Source of the DNA: Angustibacter sp049994355 | Lineage (GTDB): Bacteria; Actinomycetota; Actinomycetes; Actinomycetales; Angustibacteraceae | DNA: 64,000 bases | NCBI RefSeq assembly: GCF_049994355.1 | Contig: NZ_CP188257.1 | Coordinates: 310,001 to 374,000, forward strand | Reading direction: 5' to 3' | In this document: one piece after another, positions 17,250-25,356 of the stretch | Numbering within the stretch: position 1 is the stretch's first letter | Layout: every line of letters starts with the position of its first letter | Notes under the pieces: model-generated | Told to the model about the DNA's origin: nothing | The model's input: the letters and a program-made list of their open reading frames with translations, nothing else | Database searches by the model: none | Position numbers and translations under genes: made by a program

Positions 17250-17272
17250 GCCTCACCTGAATTGGGTGAGGC
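17250..17272. promoter_or_regulatory. Perfect 8-bp inverted repeat between the ATPase and the DedA remnant
   Basis: GCCTCACC (17250-17257), 7-nt spacer TGAATTG, GGTGAGGC (17265-17272). It lies in the divergent intergenic region, 77 nt upstream of the ATPase start and 39 nt before the DedA-like start. The dyad could be an operator for the arc block or a stem in a leader RNA. No matching regulator gene is in the block. Confidence 0.45.
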
Positions 17273-17311
17273 GTCGTCCCCCACCCAGGCACTGCCTGGA
17301 GGGAGCGAACG

Positions 17312-17820
17312 ATGGACGGTGACCGATCTCGCACGACCCCTGCCCTGTCACCGTGGGTGTGGGTCGTCGTCGCAGTGTTCCTGCTGGTGATCGGGGTCCT
17401 GCTCAGCCGGCTGACGATCGGCACGGACGAGCTGCGCGACATCGCCGACGTCGATGCGGTCTGGGCGTACGTCACTGTCTTCCTGCTGGTGATGGCCGAC
17501 GGGATCTGCGCCCTGTTCCCCACCCCGGTCATGCTGTGCCTGGTCCGGTACGCCCGGGGCTGCGGTTCGTCGTCAACGCGAGCTGCGGCCTCGCGTCGTA
17601 CCCGTACCGGCGCTTTCTGCTCTGGTCGGCGATCGGCGGCACGATCTGGTCGGTGGTCACCTGCTCCGTCGAATACCTGGTGGCCAACGCGCTGGCTGGC
17701 TACCCGCTCGCGGCGATCATCGTGGCGAGCTGTGTGAGCACGGTGGCGGTCGCCGTCCTGTTCGTCGTCGTGCGCCTTCGGCGCCGAGCCGTCACCGCCG
17801 TGGCGGCGGCCGCGCAGTAG
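17312..17820 (+). pseudogene. Degenerate DedA / VTT-domain membrane protein gene (deletion plus frameshift)
   Basis: The first part (from ATG 17312, with GGAGGGAGCGAACG before it) encodes a basic N-terminus, one membrane helix (VWVVVAVFLLVIGVLL) and the start of a VTT-like domain ending ADGICALFPTPVML. Near 17545-17560 the reading shifts to the +1 frame, which continues RPGLRFVVNASCGLASYPYRRFLLW, WSVVTC and a last membrane helix, the normal C-terminal part of DedA flippase-type proteins. About 80 central residues, including the acidic VTT core, are absent, and the two parts are in different frames. It is most simply a gene that lost its middle. A sequencing error could explain the frame change but not the missing core. 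Confidence 0.65.
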
Positions 17821-17904
17821 CGGCGGGAAAGTTTCGTGATCGGTGTCGAGAAGGTCTGGTCCCGTTCGTCATGGGGGTGTCAGTCTTCGACCGAGGAGGA
17901 ACCC

Positions 17905-18273
17905 ATGAAGTACGTCATCATGTTCACGACCGAGCCCGCTCTGCTGGCCGACGTCCCTGCCGAGCGCCTGGACGCCATCTACGGCGAGGTCTACACCTGG
18001 TTCGACAAGTACGGTCCGTCGTTCGCGGACGGCGGCGCCGAGCTGCAGCCGGTCAGCACGGCGACCACGGTCAAGGCGTCCCGGGACGGCGGAGAGCCGG
18101 TCGTCGTGGACGGCCCGTTCTCCGAGGCCAAGGAGGTCGTCGGGGGGTTCGCGATCCTGGACGTCGACGACCTGGACGCCGCGATCGCCATTGCCCGGAC
18201 CTGGCCGTACCTGGTGCTGCCCGGGATCAGCGTGGAGGTCCGGCCGATCGTGGACCACTCCGGCGACATGTAG
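17905..18273 (+). CDS. DGPF/YCII-domain protein, sigma-factor partner
   Basis: 122 residues: MKYVIMFTTEPALL at the start, then VVDGPFSEAKEVVGGF, the DGPF motif that defines this YCII-related family, and ISVEVRPI near the end. ATG with GAGGAGGAACCC upstream. The gene is followed after 3 nt by an ECF sigma factor of the type that is almost always paired with DGPF proteins (ECF42). The DGPF protein is usually in the regulon or genetic context of that sigma factor; its biochemical activity is not established. Confidence 0.88.
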   Translation: MKYVIMFTTEPALLADVPAERLDAIYGEVYTWFDKYGPSFADGGAELQPVSTATTVKASRDGGEPVVVDGPFSEAKEVVGGFAILDVDDLDAAIAIARTWPYLVLPGISVEVRPIVDHSGDM

Positions 18274-18276
18274 CCG

Positions 18277-19512
18277 ATGACGGACGTCGGCGCCGACCTG
18301 GCGCTGGAGGCCGTCGTCCGGGCGGAGTCCGGGCGGCTCGTCGGTCTGCTGCACCGCAGCCTCGGTGACCTGGACGTCGCCGAGGAGGCGGTTGCAGACG
18401 CGGTCGCGGAGGCGCTGGGGGCCTGGCGACGCGACGGCATCCCGGACCGTCCGGCAGCCTGGCTGCACACGGCCGCCCGACGAAACGCGCTGGACCGCCT
18501 GCGCCGCGACGCCCGGCTGCGCGCCCGTCTCCCGTCGCTGGGCGACTGGGCGGCCGGGGCACGCGCGGTGCAGGCTGAGCCGGTCGACGGGGTCGTGCCC
18601 GGGGACGACGAGCGGCTGGCGCTGCTCTTCGGCTGCTGCCACCCGGCGCTCGCCCCGGCGTCCCGGCTCGTCCTGACCCTGCGCGCTGTGCTCGGGCTCA
18701 CGACGGCCGAGATCGCCAGGGCCACCTTCGAGCCCGAGGCGACCGTCGCCCAGCGGATCAGCCGGGCTAAGCGCAAGATCGGCGCCGCCGCCATCCCGCT
18801 GCGGGTGCCGGCGGTCGCCGAGCTGCCCGAGCGGCTGGACGTCGTCCTCACCGTCGTCGCGACCGCCTACAACGAGGCGTACCTGGCCACCGGTGGGCCC
18901 GACCCGACCCGCCGCGACCTCGCCGACGACGCCACCTGGCTGGCCGGGGTGATCGCCACGGCCCTGCCGTCCGAACCCGAAGCTCTGGGCCTGTTCGTGC
19001 TGCTGCAGCTGCACCAGGCCCGCGCGGCAGCCCGTTTCGACGCCGATGGTCGGCTGGTGCTGCTCGCCGACCAGGACCGCTCGCTGTGGCGGCACGACGA
19101 GGTGGACGTCGCGGTGGCCCTGCTGGAGCGGGCCGCGGCGATGCGCCGTCCGGGCCGCTACCAGCTGCAGGCCGCCATCACCGCCTGCCACTGCGAGGCC
19201 AAGACATGGGACGAGACGGACTGGCTGCAGATCCTCACCCTTTACGACCTGCTCCTGCGCTACGACGGGTCGCCGGTGGTTCGGCTCAACCGGGCAGTGG
19301 CTACGGCCCGCGTGGAAGGCCCGGACGTGGCGCTCGCCGAGGTGGACGCAGTGGCCCAGCCGCTGCGCCGGTTCCACCTGCTGCACGCCACCCGGGCGCA
19401 GTTGCTGCGCGAGCTTGGTCGCCCGGATGAGGCGCGGGCCGCCGATCGGCTGGCGCTCGCGGCGACCGGGAACGTGGCCGAGCGTGCGCTGCTCACGGAG
19501 CGCCTCGCCTGA
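18277..19512 (+). CDS. RNA polymerase ECF sigma factor with long C-terminal domain (ECF42-type)
   Basis: 411 residues, twice the size of a plain ECF sigma factor. Region 2 spans about 10-80 (ESGRLVGLLHRSLGDLDVAEEAV, ARRNALDRLRR); region 4 is about 115-165 (LGLTTAEIARATFEPEATVAQRISRAKRKI). From about 185 on there is an alpha-helical extension (TAYNEAYLATGG, FVLLQLHQARAAAR, YQLQAAITACHCEA, LYDLLLRYDGSPVVRLNRAVA), the TPR-like DUF6596 domain of ECF42 sigma factors. In that group the extension controls sigma activity and no anti-sigma factor is encoded nearby, as here. Confidence 0.92.
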   Translation: MTDVGADLALEAVVRAESGRLVGLLHRSLGDLDVAEEAVADAVAEALGAWRRDGIPDRPAAWLHTAARRNALDRLRRDARLRARLPSLGDWAAGARAVQAEPVDGVVPGDDERLALLFGCCHPALAPASRLVLTLRAVLGLTTAEIARATFEPEATVAQRISRAKRKIGAAAIPLRVPAVAELPERLDVVLTVVATAYNEAYLATGGPDPTRRDLADDATWLAGVIATALPSEPEALGLFVLLQLHQARAAARFDADGRLVLLADQDRSLWRHDEVDVAVALLERAAAMRRPGRYQLQAAITACHCEAKTWDETDWLQILTLYDLLLRYDGSPVVRLNRAVATARVEGPDVALAEVDAVAQPLRRFHLLHATRAQLLRELGRPDEARAADRLALAATGNVAERALLTERLA

Positions 19513-19531
19513 CGCTGGCTGGCTTCTGATG

Positions 19532-19670
19532 TGTCGCGGCGCAACGCCACTCCAATAGGTGCGTAGTAGCGGGCCGCAGTCCCAACCTTGAAGCCCGCCG
19601 CGGAATGGCGAGGTACATGTCACTGCGTGCCGCCACTCCAATAGGTGCGTAGTGGCGTTGCGCCGCGACA
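19532..19670. repeat. Two linked hairpins with 20-bp inverted and 23-bp direct repeats
   Basis: The non-coding gap before purS has outer arms TGTCGCGGCGCAACGCCACT (19532-19551) and AGTGGCGTTGCGCCGCGACA (19651-19670), a perfect 20-bp inverted repeat. Inside, a 23-bp sequence with core CTCCAATAGGTGCGTAGT occurs twice in direct orientation (19545-19567 and 19631-19653, pitch 86 nt). Each core can be the loop of a local hairpin closed by GCCACT/AGTGGC (second copy perfect, first with one mismatch). It looks like two degenerate copies of one hairpin element, a BIME- or MITE-like unit. No clear target-site duplication or transposase is present. Confidence 0.75.
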
Positions 19671-19770
19671 AACATGCGGGCCCGGTGGCGGGGGGGTGGG
19701 CCGGAGGTAGGTACGCTGAGCGGACCGCTGCTCGCCCGGCCTCAAGGCCGCCGTCATCTGGAGCGCCTGC

Positions 19771-20073
19771 ATGGGACGCGTCGTCGTCGACGTCATGCTC
19801 AAGCCCGAGATCCTCGACCCGCAGGGACAGGCCGTCGCCGGCGCCCTGCCCCGGCTCGGCTTCACCGGCTTCACGTCGGTGCGCCAGGGCAAGCGGTTCG
19901 AGCTCGAGGTCGAGGGGGAGGTGACGGACGACGTTCTCGCCGCCGCTCGGGACGCCGCCGCCACGCTGCTGTCCAACCCGGTGATCGAGGACGTCGTCCG
20001 GGTGGCCGCCGCCGACGACCACGATCGGGACCACAGCGACGACGACCCGGACGCCTCGGGCGCGGTGGCCTGA
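19771..20073 (+). CDS. purS: FGAM synthase subunit PurS
   Basis: 100 residues: VVVDVMLKPEILDPQGQAVA followed by LGFTGFTSVRQGKRFEL is the PurS signature; the acidic His/Asp-rich tail after residue 85 is an extension beyond the usual 80-85 residues. PurS bridges PurL and PurQ in the multi-subunit formylglycinamidine ribonucleotide synthase. Its TGA overlaps the purQ ATG (TGATG), so translation is coupled. Confidence 0.95.
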   Translation: MGRVVVDVMLKPEILDPQGQAVAGALPRLGFTGFTSVRQGKRFELEVEGEVTDDVLAAARDAAATLLSNPVIEDVVRVAAADDHDRDHSDDDPDASGAVA

Positions 20074-20774
20074 TGCGGGTCGGGGTCGTCACCTTCCCTG
20101 GCTCGCTCGACGACAAGGACGCGGCCCGGGCGGCACGGCTCGGTGGGGCCGAGTCGGTGTCCCTGTGGCATGGCGACGCCGACCTCAAGGGGGTCGACGC
20201 GATCGTCATCCCCGGCGGCTTCTCGTACGGCGACTACCTGCGCTGCGGTGCCATCGCACGGTTCGCGCCGGTGATGGGCCCACTGGTGGACGCCGCCCGC
20301 GGCGGCATGCCGGTGCTGGGCATCTGCAACGGCTTCCAGGTGCTCTGCGAGGCGCACCTGCTGCCGGGCGCACTGGTCCGCAACGACCACCGCAAGTTCG
20401 TCTGCCGCGACCAGACCCTGTCCATCGAGCGCACCGACACCGCCTGGACGAACGCCTACCGGCCCGGACAGCAGATCGTCGTCCCGCTCAAGAACGGCGA
20501 GGGCGGCTTCGTCGCCGACGAGCGCACCCTGGACGAACTGGAGGGCGAGGGCCGGGTGGTGGCCCGCTACGTCGGCGACAACCCCAACGGGTCCTACCGC
20601 TCGATCGCCGGCATCTCGAACGCGGCCGGCAACGTCGTCGGCCTGATGCCGCACCCCGAGCACGCCACCGAGCCCGGCTACGGCCCCGACCGCCGCACCG
20701 GCACCGACGGGCTGGACGGGCTGGCCTTCTTCACCTCCGTGGTGGCGACCCTGGAGGGGTTGGTGCACGCGTGA
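20073..20774 (+). CDS. purQ: FGAM synthase glutaminase subunit PurQ
   Basis: 233 residues. VVTFPGSLDDKDAA, PGGFSYGDYLRCGAIA, and LGICNGFQVL with the catalytic Cys; LMPHPEHA gives the His and Glu of the triad. A class I glutamine amidotransferase that supplies ammonia to PurL. Overlaps purS (TGATG) and purL (GTGA). Confidence 0.97.
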   Translation: MRVGVVTFPGSLDDKDAARAARLGGAESVSLWHGDADLKGVDAIVIPGGFSYGDYLRCGAIARFAPVMGPLVDAARGGMPVLGICNGFQVLCEAHLLPGALVRNDHRKFVCRDQTLSIERTDTAWTNAYRPGQQIVVPLKNGEGGFVADERTLDELEGEGRVVARYVGDNPNGSYRSIAGISNAAGNVVGLMPHPEHATEPGYGPDRRTGTDGLDGLAFFTSVVATLEGLVHA

Positions 20775-23056
20775 GCGTCGACACGGTCACGGCCGCGCAG
20801 ACCAGCCCGGATGTCGAGCAGCCCTGGGCCGAGCTCGGTCTCAAACCCGATGAGTACCAGCGGATCCGCGAGATCCTCGACCGGCGCCCGACGTCGTCCG
20901 AGCTGGCGATGTACTCGGTGATGTGGAGCGAGCACTGCTCCTACAAGTCGAGCAAGGTGCATCTGCGCCAGTTCGGCGACAAGACCACGGACGCCATGCG
21001 CGAGAAGCTGATGGTCGGCATCGGCGAGAACGCCGGCGTCGTCGACATCGGCGACGACTGGGCGGTCACCTTCAAGGTGGAGAGCCACAACCACCCGTCG
21101 TACGTCGAGCCGTACCAGGGTGCGGCGACCGGCGTCGGCGGCATCGTGCGCGACATCATGAGCATGGGTGCTCGTCCGATCGCGGTGATGGACCCGCTGC
21201 GGTTCGGTGCGATCGACCACCCGGACACCCACCGCGTCGTCCCGGGGATCGTTGCGGGAGTAGGCGGCTACGGCAACTGTCTCGGGCTGCCCAACATCGG
21301 CGGCGAGGTCGTGTTCGACCCGTGCTACCAGGGCAACCCGCTGGTCAACGCGTTGTGCGTCGGCTCGATGCGGCACGAGGACATCCACCTGGCCAACGCC
21401 TCTGGCGCCGGCAACCTGGTGATCCTGTTCGGCGCCAAGACCGGCGGTGACGGCATCGGCGGAGTCTCGGTGCTGGCCTCGGAGACGTTCGACTCGACCG
21501 GCCCGAGCAAGCGGCCGGCCGTGCAGGTCGGCGACCCGTTCGCCGAGAAGGTGCTCATCGAGTGCTGTCTGGACCTGTTCGCGGCCCGGGTGGTCGAGGG
21601 CATCCAGGACCTCGGCGGCGCCGGACTGTCCTGCGCGACCAGCGAGCTGGCCAGCAACGGGGACGGCGGCATGCAGGTCTGGCTGGACCGGGTCCCGTTG
21701 CGGGACAACACCTTGGCGCCCGAAGAGATCCTGATGAGCGAGTCGCAGGAGCGCATGATGGCGGTCGTCACGCCCGGGCACCTGGATGAGTTCATGGCGA
21801 TCACCGACCGCTGGGACGTCGAGGCGACCGTGGTCGGCGAGGTGACGACGACCGGCCGGCTGGTGATCGACTGGCACGGCGAGACCGTGGTCGACGTCCC
21901 GCCGCGCACTGTCGCGCACGACGGGCCGGTGTACGAGCGCCCGTTCGCGCGTCCGGCGTCGCTGGACGCGCTGCAGGCCGACGTCCCGACCGCGCAGCGC
22001 CTGGCCCGCCCGACGTCCGGCGACCAGCTGCGGGCCACGCTGCTCCAGCTGGCGTCCTCGCCGAACCTGAGCAGCCGCGCCTGGGTCACCGACCAGTACG
22101 ACCGCTACGTGATGGGCAACACCGCGCTGGCCATGCCGGACGACGCCGGCGTGGTCCGGGTGGACGAGGAGTCCGGCCTCGGAGTGGCGATCTCCACCGA
22201 CTGCAACGCCCGGTTCGCCGCGCTCGACCCGTACGCCGGCGCGCAGCTGGCCCTGGCCGAGGCCTACCGCAACGTGGCCACCGCGGGCGCCGTCCCGCTG
22301 GCCGTCACCGATTGCCTGAACTTCGGCTCGCCCGAGGACCCGGGCGTGATGTGGCAGTTCGCCCAGGCCGTGACCGGGCTGGCCGACGGCTGCCAGGCGC
22401 TCGGCGTCCCGGTGACCGGCGGCAACGTGAGCCTGTACAACCAGACCGGCGACGTGGCGATCCACCCGACCCCGGTGGTCGGCGTCCTCGGCGTACTGGA
22501 CGACGTGGCCCGCCGGACGCCGTCCGGATGGCGTGACGCCGGTCAGGTGATCTACCTGGTGGGGTCCACCCGCGACGAGTTCGGTGGGTCGTCATGGGCG
22601 GACGTCGTGCACGCCCACCTCGGCGGCCTGCCGCCGAGGGTCGACCTGGAGGCCGAGCGGGTGCTCGGCGAGATCCTGGTCGCGGCCTCGCGGGACGGCA
22701 TGGTGGACGCCGCGCACGACCTGTCCGACGGCGGCCTGGCGATCGCGCTGGCCGAGGGGTGCCTGCGCTACGGCGTCGGCGCCCGGGTCTGGCTGGACGA
22801 GCTCTGCGAGCGGGACGGCATCGACCCGTTCGTGGCGCTGTTCAGCGAGTCGACCGCGCGGGCCATCGTGTCCGTGCCCCGGTCGGAGGAGGTCCGCTAC
22901 ACCGACATGTGCACCGCGCGAGGCGTGCCGCACCTGCGGATCGGCGTGGTGGACGACGAGAGCCAGGCGCTCGACGTCCAGGGCCAGTTCGTGCTTGAGC
23001 TGGACGAGCTGCGGGCCGCGCACGAGGCCACCCTGCCCGCCGTCTTCGAGCTCTGA
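20771..23056 (+). CDS. purL: FGAM synthase large subunit PurL (short form)
   Basis: 761 residues from GTG at 20771, overlapping the purQ stop. This is the short PurL that needs PurS and PurQ, in contrast to the fused 1300-residue form. Motifs: MWSEHCSYKSSK, FKVESHNHPSYVEPYQGAATGVGGI (in part), QDLGGAGLSCATSE and DLSDGGLA, which bind FGAR and ATP. Catalyses ATP-dependent amidation of FGAR. The stop overlaps the RNase HI start (TGATG). Confidence 0.97.
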   Translation: MSVDTVTAAQTSPDVEQPWAELGLKPDEYQRIREILDRRPTSSELAMYSVMWSEHCSYKSSKVHLRQFGDKTTDAMREKLMVGIGENAGVVDIGDDWAVTFKVESHNHPSYVEPYQGAATGVGGIVRDIMSMGARPIAVMDPLRFGAIDHPDTHRVVPGIVAGVGGYGNCLGLPNIGGEVVFDPCYQGNPLVNALCVGSMRHEDIHLANASGAGNLVILFGAKTGGDGIGGVSVLASETFDSTGPSKRPAVQVGDPFAEKVLIECCLDLFAARVVEGIQDLGGAGLSCATSELASNGDGGMQVWLDRVPLRDNTLAPEEILMSESQERMMAVVTPGHLDEFMAITDRWDVEATVVGEVTTTGRLVIDWHGETVVDVPPRTVAHDGPVYERPFARPASLDALQADVPTAQRLARPTSGDQLRATLLQLASSPNLSSRAWVTDQYDRYVMGNTALAMPDDAGVVRVDEESGLGVAISTDCNARFAALDPYAGAQLALAEAYRNVATAGAVPLAVTDCLNFGSPEDPGVMWQFAQAVTGLADGCQALGVPVTGGNVSLYNQTGDVAIHPTPVVGVLGVLDDVARRTPSGWRDAGQVIYLVGSTRDEFGGSSWADVVHAHLGGLPPRVDLEAERVLGEILVAASRDGMVDAAHDLSDGGLAIALAEGCLRYGVGARVWLDELCERDGIDPFVALFSESTARAIVSVPRSEEVRYTDMCTARGVPHLRIGVVDDESQALDVQGQFVLELDELRAAHEATLPAVFEL

Positions 23057-23628
23057 TGGACGACTGGTCAGCCGAGCAGTTCTCGCTGTTCGACGAGCCG
23101 CCCGCCCGGCGCGTTCCGGCTGAACCCGTTGCGGCGCAGGACGTCCAGCAGTACGAGGTGGCAGTTGATGGCTCGGCCGTCGGGTCGAACCCGGGCTTCG
23201 CCGGCTGGGGCTGGTACCTGAGCCCGCAGTGCTGGGCGGCCGGATCGCCTGAAGGTGGCGTCGACACGAACAACCGGATGGAGCTGATGGCGCTGCTGCG
23301 GTTCCTCGAGGTCACCGCGCACCGTCCGCACGACCGGGTGACGATCTTCCTGGACAGCCAGTACGCGCTGCAGTGCACCACGCTCTGGTGCCACAGCTGG
23401 GCGCGCAACGGGTGGAAGACCAAGGAGCGCACCGACGTCAAGAACGTCGACCTGATCAAACCGGTCGTCGAGCTGCTGCGCACGCGGACCGCGACGGAGC
23501 TGGTCTGGACGAAGGCGCACGTCGGTCACGTGCTCAACGAGGGCGCAGACACCGCTGCCCGCGGCGCCGCCGAGGCGACCAAGGTCGGGGCACCGGTCCC
23601 CACCGGCCCCGGCTGGACCCGCGACTGA
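23056..23628 (+). CDS. rnhA: Ribonuclease HI
   Basis: 190 residues with a non-conserved N-terminal extension of about 35 residues. The four acidic active-site positions are present: VDGSAVGSNPG (Asp), NNRMELMALL (Glu), FLDSQYAL (Asp) and HVLNEGADTAAR (Asp), with WTKAHVGH contributing the His loop. It cuts RNA in RNA-DNA hybrids. The start overlaps the purL stop, so it is co-translated with the purine genes. Confidence 0.93.
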   Translation: MDDWSAEQFSLFDEPPARRVPAEPVAAQDVQQYEVAVDGSAVGSNPGFAGWGWYLSPQCWAAGSPEGGVDTNNRMELMALLRFLEVTAHRPHDRVTIFLDSQYALQCTTLWCHSWARNGWKTKERTDVKNVDLIKPVVELLRTRTATELVWTKAHVGHVLNEGADTAARGAAEATKVGAPVPTGPGWTRD

Positions 23629-23630
23629 CC

Positions 23631-23704
23631 CTTGCTCCCCTCGCCCCGCATTACTCAGCTCAGACCGCCTCGAAGACCCGTCAGAGCGGTCTGAACGGAG
23701 CAAG
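23631..23704. repeat. Palindromic intergenic repeat, copy B, probable terminator
   Basis: CTTGCTCC (23631-23638) pairs with GGAGCAAG (23697-23704), and an inner pair CAGACCGC (23661-23668) / GCGGTCTG (23686-23693) makes a long two-stage hairpin. The same outer arms and right flank occur at 3219-3292. It sits between convergent genes, so it can serve as a bidirectional terminator. Confidence 0.65.
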
Positions 23705-23722
23705 GACGACCCCGACCGCGAC

Positions 23723-24013
23723 CTACCAGGTGGCAGCAGGCTTCGCGTCGTACGCCGGGCTGCTGCCTTCGATGCTGCGCCAACCGCTGGGGGAGTAGGT
23801 CCGCAGCACCTCGCCACCGCGATGCACCCGGACGACCAGCACCCCCTGGTCGGTCATCAGGTACCCCACGCCGGCCCGGTCGCTGGACACCGAGAAGGTG
23901 ACCACGTCACCGCTGGCGTCGGTCAGCACGACCTGGTCAGCGGCGACATCCGTGGGGGCCTGCTCGCTGCCGGTGAGCCCGTCGTCGGTGAGCGTCAGGT
24001 AGAGGTCAGCCAT
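23723..24013 (-). CDS. Hypothetical protein, 96 aa
   Basis: Acidic N-terminus (MADLYLTLTDDGLTG), a beta-rich middle (VVLTDASGDVVTFSVS, VGYLMTDQGVLVVRVHRGG) and a C-terminus ending AATW. No signal peptide or membrane segment. I do not recognise the family. Translation is likely coupled to the thioesterase gene upstream: AAGGAG overlaps that gene's stop codon and lies 6 nt before this ATG. Confidence 0.7.
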   Translation of the reverse strand: MADLYLTLTDDGLTGSEQAPTDVAADQVVLTDASGDVVTFSVSSDRAGVGYLMTDQGVLVVRVHRGGEVLRTYSPSGWRSIEGSSPAYDAKPAATW

Positions 24014-24016
24014 CGC

Positions 24017-24880
24017 CTACTCCTTGGGTCTGGGTCTGGGTCTGCGGTGCGGGATGCGGATACCGGCAAGCTGGTGGCCGGTGGCGACCAACCGGCCGCG
24101 AGAGTCCCAGATGTCGCAGGTCTCGTCGAACATCGACCCCTCGATGAGTCGGGCGCGCTGCCGGACGACGACCGGCCCCGGCGACGGAACCGCACGCACC
24201 CAGGTCGACAGCTGCATGGTCGGCACCCAGCCGCCCAACCCGAGGTCGAAGGTGGCCGGCGGCAGTGCGTCGACGCCCTGGAGCAGGGCGAGCGGGTCGA
24301 AGTGTCGACCGTCGGCGAACCCCAGGTAGCCGCGCAGCTCGCCCTGCCCCGACGGCTTGCCGTCCACCCAGCCCAGGCAGGACGGATCAAGCCGCTCGTC
24401 CAGCACCTCCATGATCGGCACCTGGAAGCCCGGCCCGTCGACGGTCAGCCGGACGCACCCGGTCATCGGCGGCAGCGTGGCGGCGAGAACCCCGTCGTGC
24501 ACCGGCTCGGAGTCCGGGTCGAGCCGACCGCAGGTGACCAGCGCCTCGGCCCGCAGCTCGCCGTCCGGCGTGGTCAGGGTGACGCGGGCGGCGGTCTGGG
24601 TGCGCCCGGCACGCAGCACGCTGACCGCGAGGTGCACCTCGCCGACCGGGACCGGTGACAGGTAGCTGGCGCTGGCGGCGATCGGGTGCGGCAACGGCGG
24701 GCGGTCAACGGCCCGCCGGTCCGCACCGACCGCTTCGACCGCAGCGCGGCCGAGCAGCGCCAGCACGTAGCCGCCGTTAGTGCGCCCGGCGATCGACCAC
24801 TGCGGGTCGATGGTGGCGGTCCAGCGGCTCGGGTCGTCGGTCGCGGTGACGGCCGTGACCTGGTCGAAGCGACTCGTCAT
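24017..24880 (-). CDS. Acyl-CoA thioesterase-like protein (double hot-dog, TesB-like)
   Basis: 287 residues. WSIAGRTNGGYVLALLGRAAVEA and ASYLSPVPVGEVHLAVSVLRAGRTQ form the first hot-dog domain; MQLSTWVRAVPSPGPVVVRQRARLIEGSMFDETCDIWDSRGRLVATGHQLA gives the second with the conserved Asp/Gln region. This is the thioesterase superfamily layout of the TesB/4HBT_3 type; actinobacteria encode many with unknown acyl-CoA preference. ATG at 24880 was preferred because AGGA lies 8 nt upstream; ATG at 24889 is possible. Confidence 0.85.
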   Translation of the reverse strand: MTSRFDQVTAVTATDDPSRWTATIDPQWSIAGRTNGGYVLALLGRAAVEAVGADRRAVDRPPLPHPIAASASYLSPVPVGEVHLAVSVLRAGRTQTAARVTLTTPDGELRAEALVTCGRLDPDSEPVHDGVLAATLPPMTGCVRLTVDGPGFQVPIMEVLDERLDPSCLGWVDGKPSGQGELRGYLGFADGRHFDPLALLQGVDALPPATFDLGLGGWVPTMQLSTWVRAVPSPGPVVVRQRARLIEGSMFDETCDIWDSRGRLVATGHQLAGIRIPHRRPRPRPKE

Positions 24881-24938
24881 GGCGCCCATCCTGCCGGGCC
24901 GCGACCGCACCGTCGGTACCGGGTGCGAGCATCGAGGC

Positions 24939-25310
24939 GTGCCAACCCGACGACGCCGAACCGATGTCGAGCAGGGCGCTGCGGCCGTCCGGGGCTGGGC
25001 CGCCGACCCGGCCGCGGCCGACCGCTCGACGGTGGGCACCGCCGTCCGCTTCACGCTGGAGGAGCTGGCCGCTCGTGCCCCCGGTTCGTCCGTGGAGGTG
25101 CGGGTGCCGCCGTTCGGCGTGACCCAATGCGTGCAGGGGCCGAGGCACACCCGCGGAACGCCCCCGAACGTCGTCGAGGCGGACGCCGCCACCTGGCTCG
25201 CGCTGGCCACCGGCGCCCTCGACTGGGCCGGCGCGGTGGCAGCGGGCCGGCTGCAGGCAAGCGGCGAACGGGCCGACCTGTCTGCCTGGCTACCCCTGGT
25301 GCCGCCGTGA
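24939..25310 (+). CDS. Sterol-carrier-family (SCP2-like) protein
   Basis: 123 residues from GTG at 24939. TAVRFTLEELAARAPGSSVEVRVPP, FGVTQCVQGPRHTRGTPPN and VEADAATWLALATG form the actinobacterial sterol carrier-like family found near purine genes in many actinobacteria. The SCP2 fold binds lipids; what it binds here is not known. A weak start context (GCGAGGC-GTG) and the conserved body make this start the most probable. It runs divergently from the thioesterase gene. Confidence 0.8.
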   Translation: MPTRRRRTDVEQGAAAVRGWAADPAAADRSTVGTAVRFTLEELAARAPGSSVEVRVPPFGVTQCVQGPRHTRGTPPNVVEADAATWLALATGALDWAGAVAAGRLQASGERADLSAWLPLVPP

Positions 25311-25315
25311 CACGG

Positions 25316-25356
25316 CCGCGGCTCAGCCGCGCAGCGCCGCCGCGGCTCAGCCGCGC
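25316..25356. terminator. Repeated GC hairpin between convergent genes
   Basis: CCGCGGCTCAGCCGCGC occurs twice (25316-25332 and 25340-25356). Each contains GCGGC-TCA-GCCGC and folds alone, or both copies fold together. The second copy overlaps the 3' end of the cache-domain gene. Probable bidirectional terminator. Confidence 0.55.

Noticed and set aside
17173..17532. N-terminal extension of the P-type ATPase by 120 codons
   Set aside because: The extension is not conserved, overlaps the divergent DedA-like gene, and ATG 17172 has a good ribosome site and the family N-terminus.
19532..19670. Insertion sequence remnant
   Set aside because: Although it has inverted arms, there is no transposase fragment and no clear target duplication, so it is listed only as a repeat element.
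17869..20034. 721-codon minus-strand frame opposite the sigma factor and purS
   Set aside because: Covers three well-supported genes and the hairpin element; no recognisable domain.
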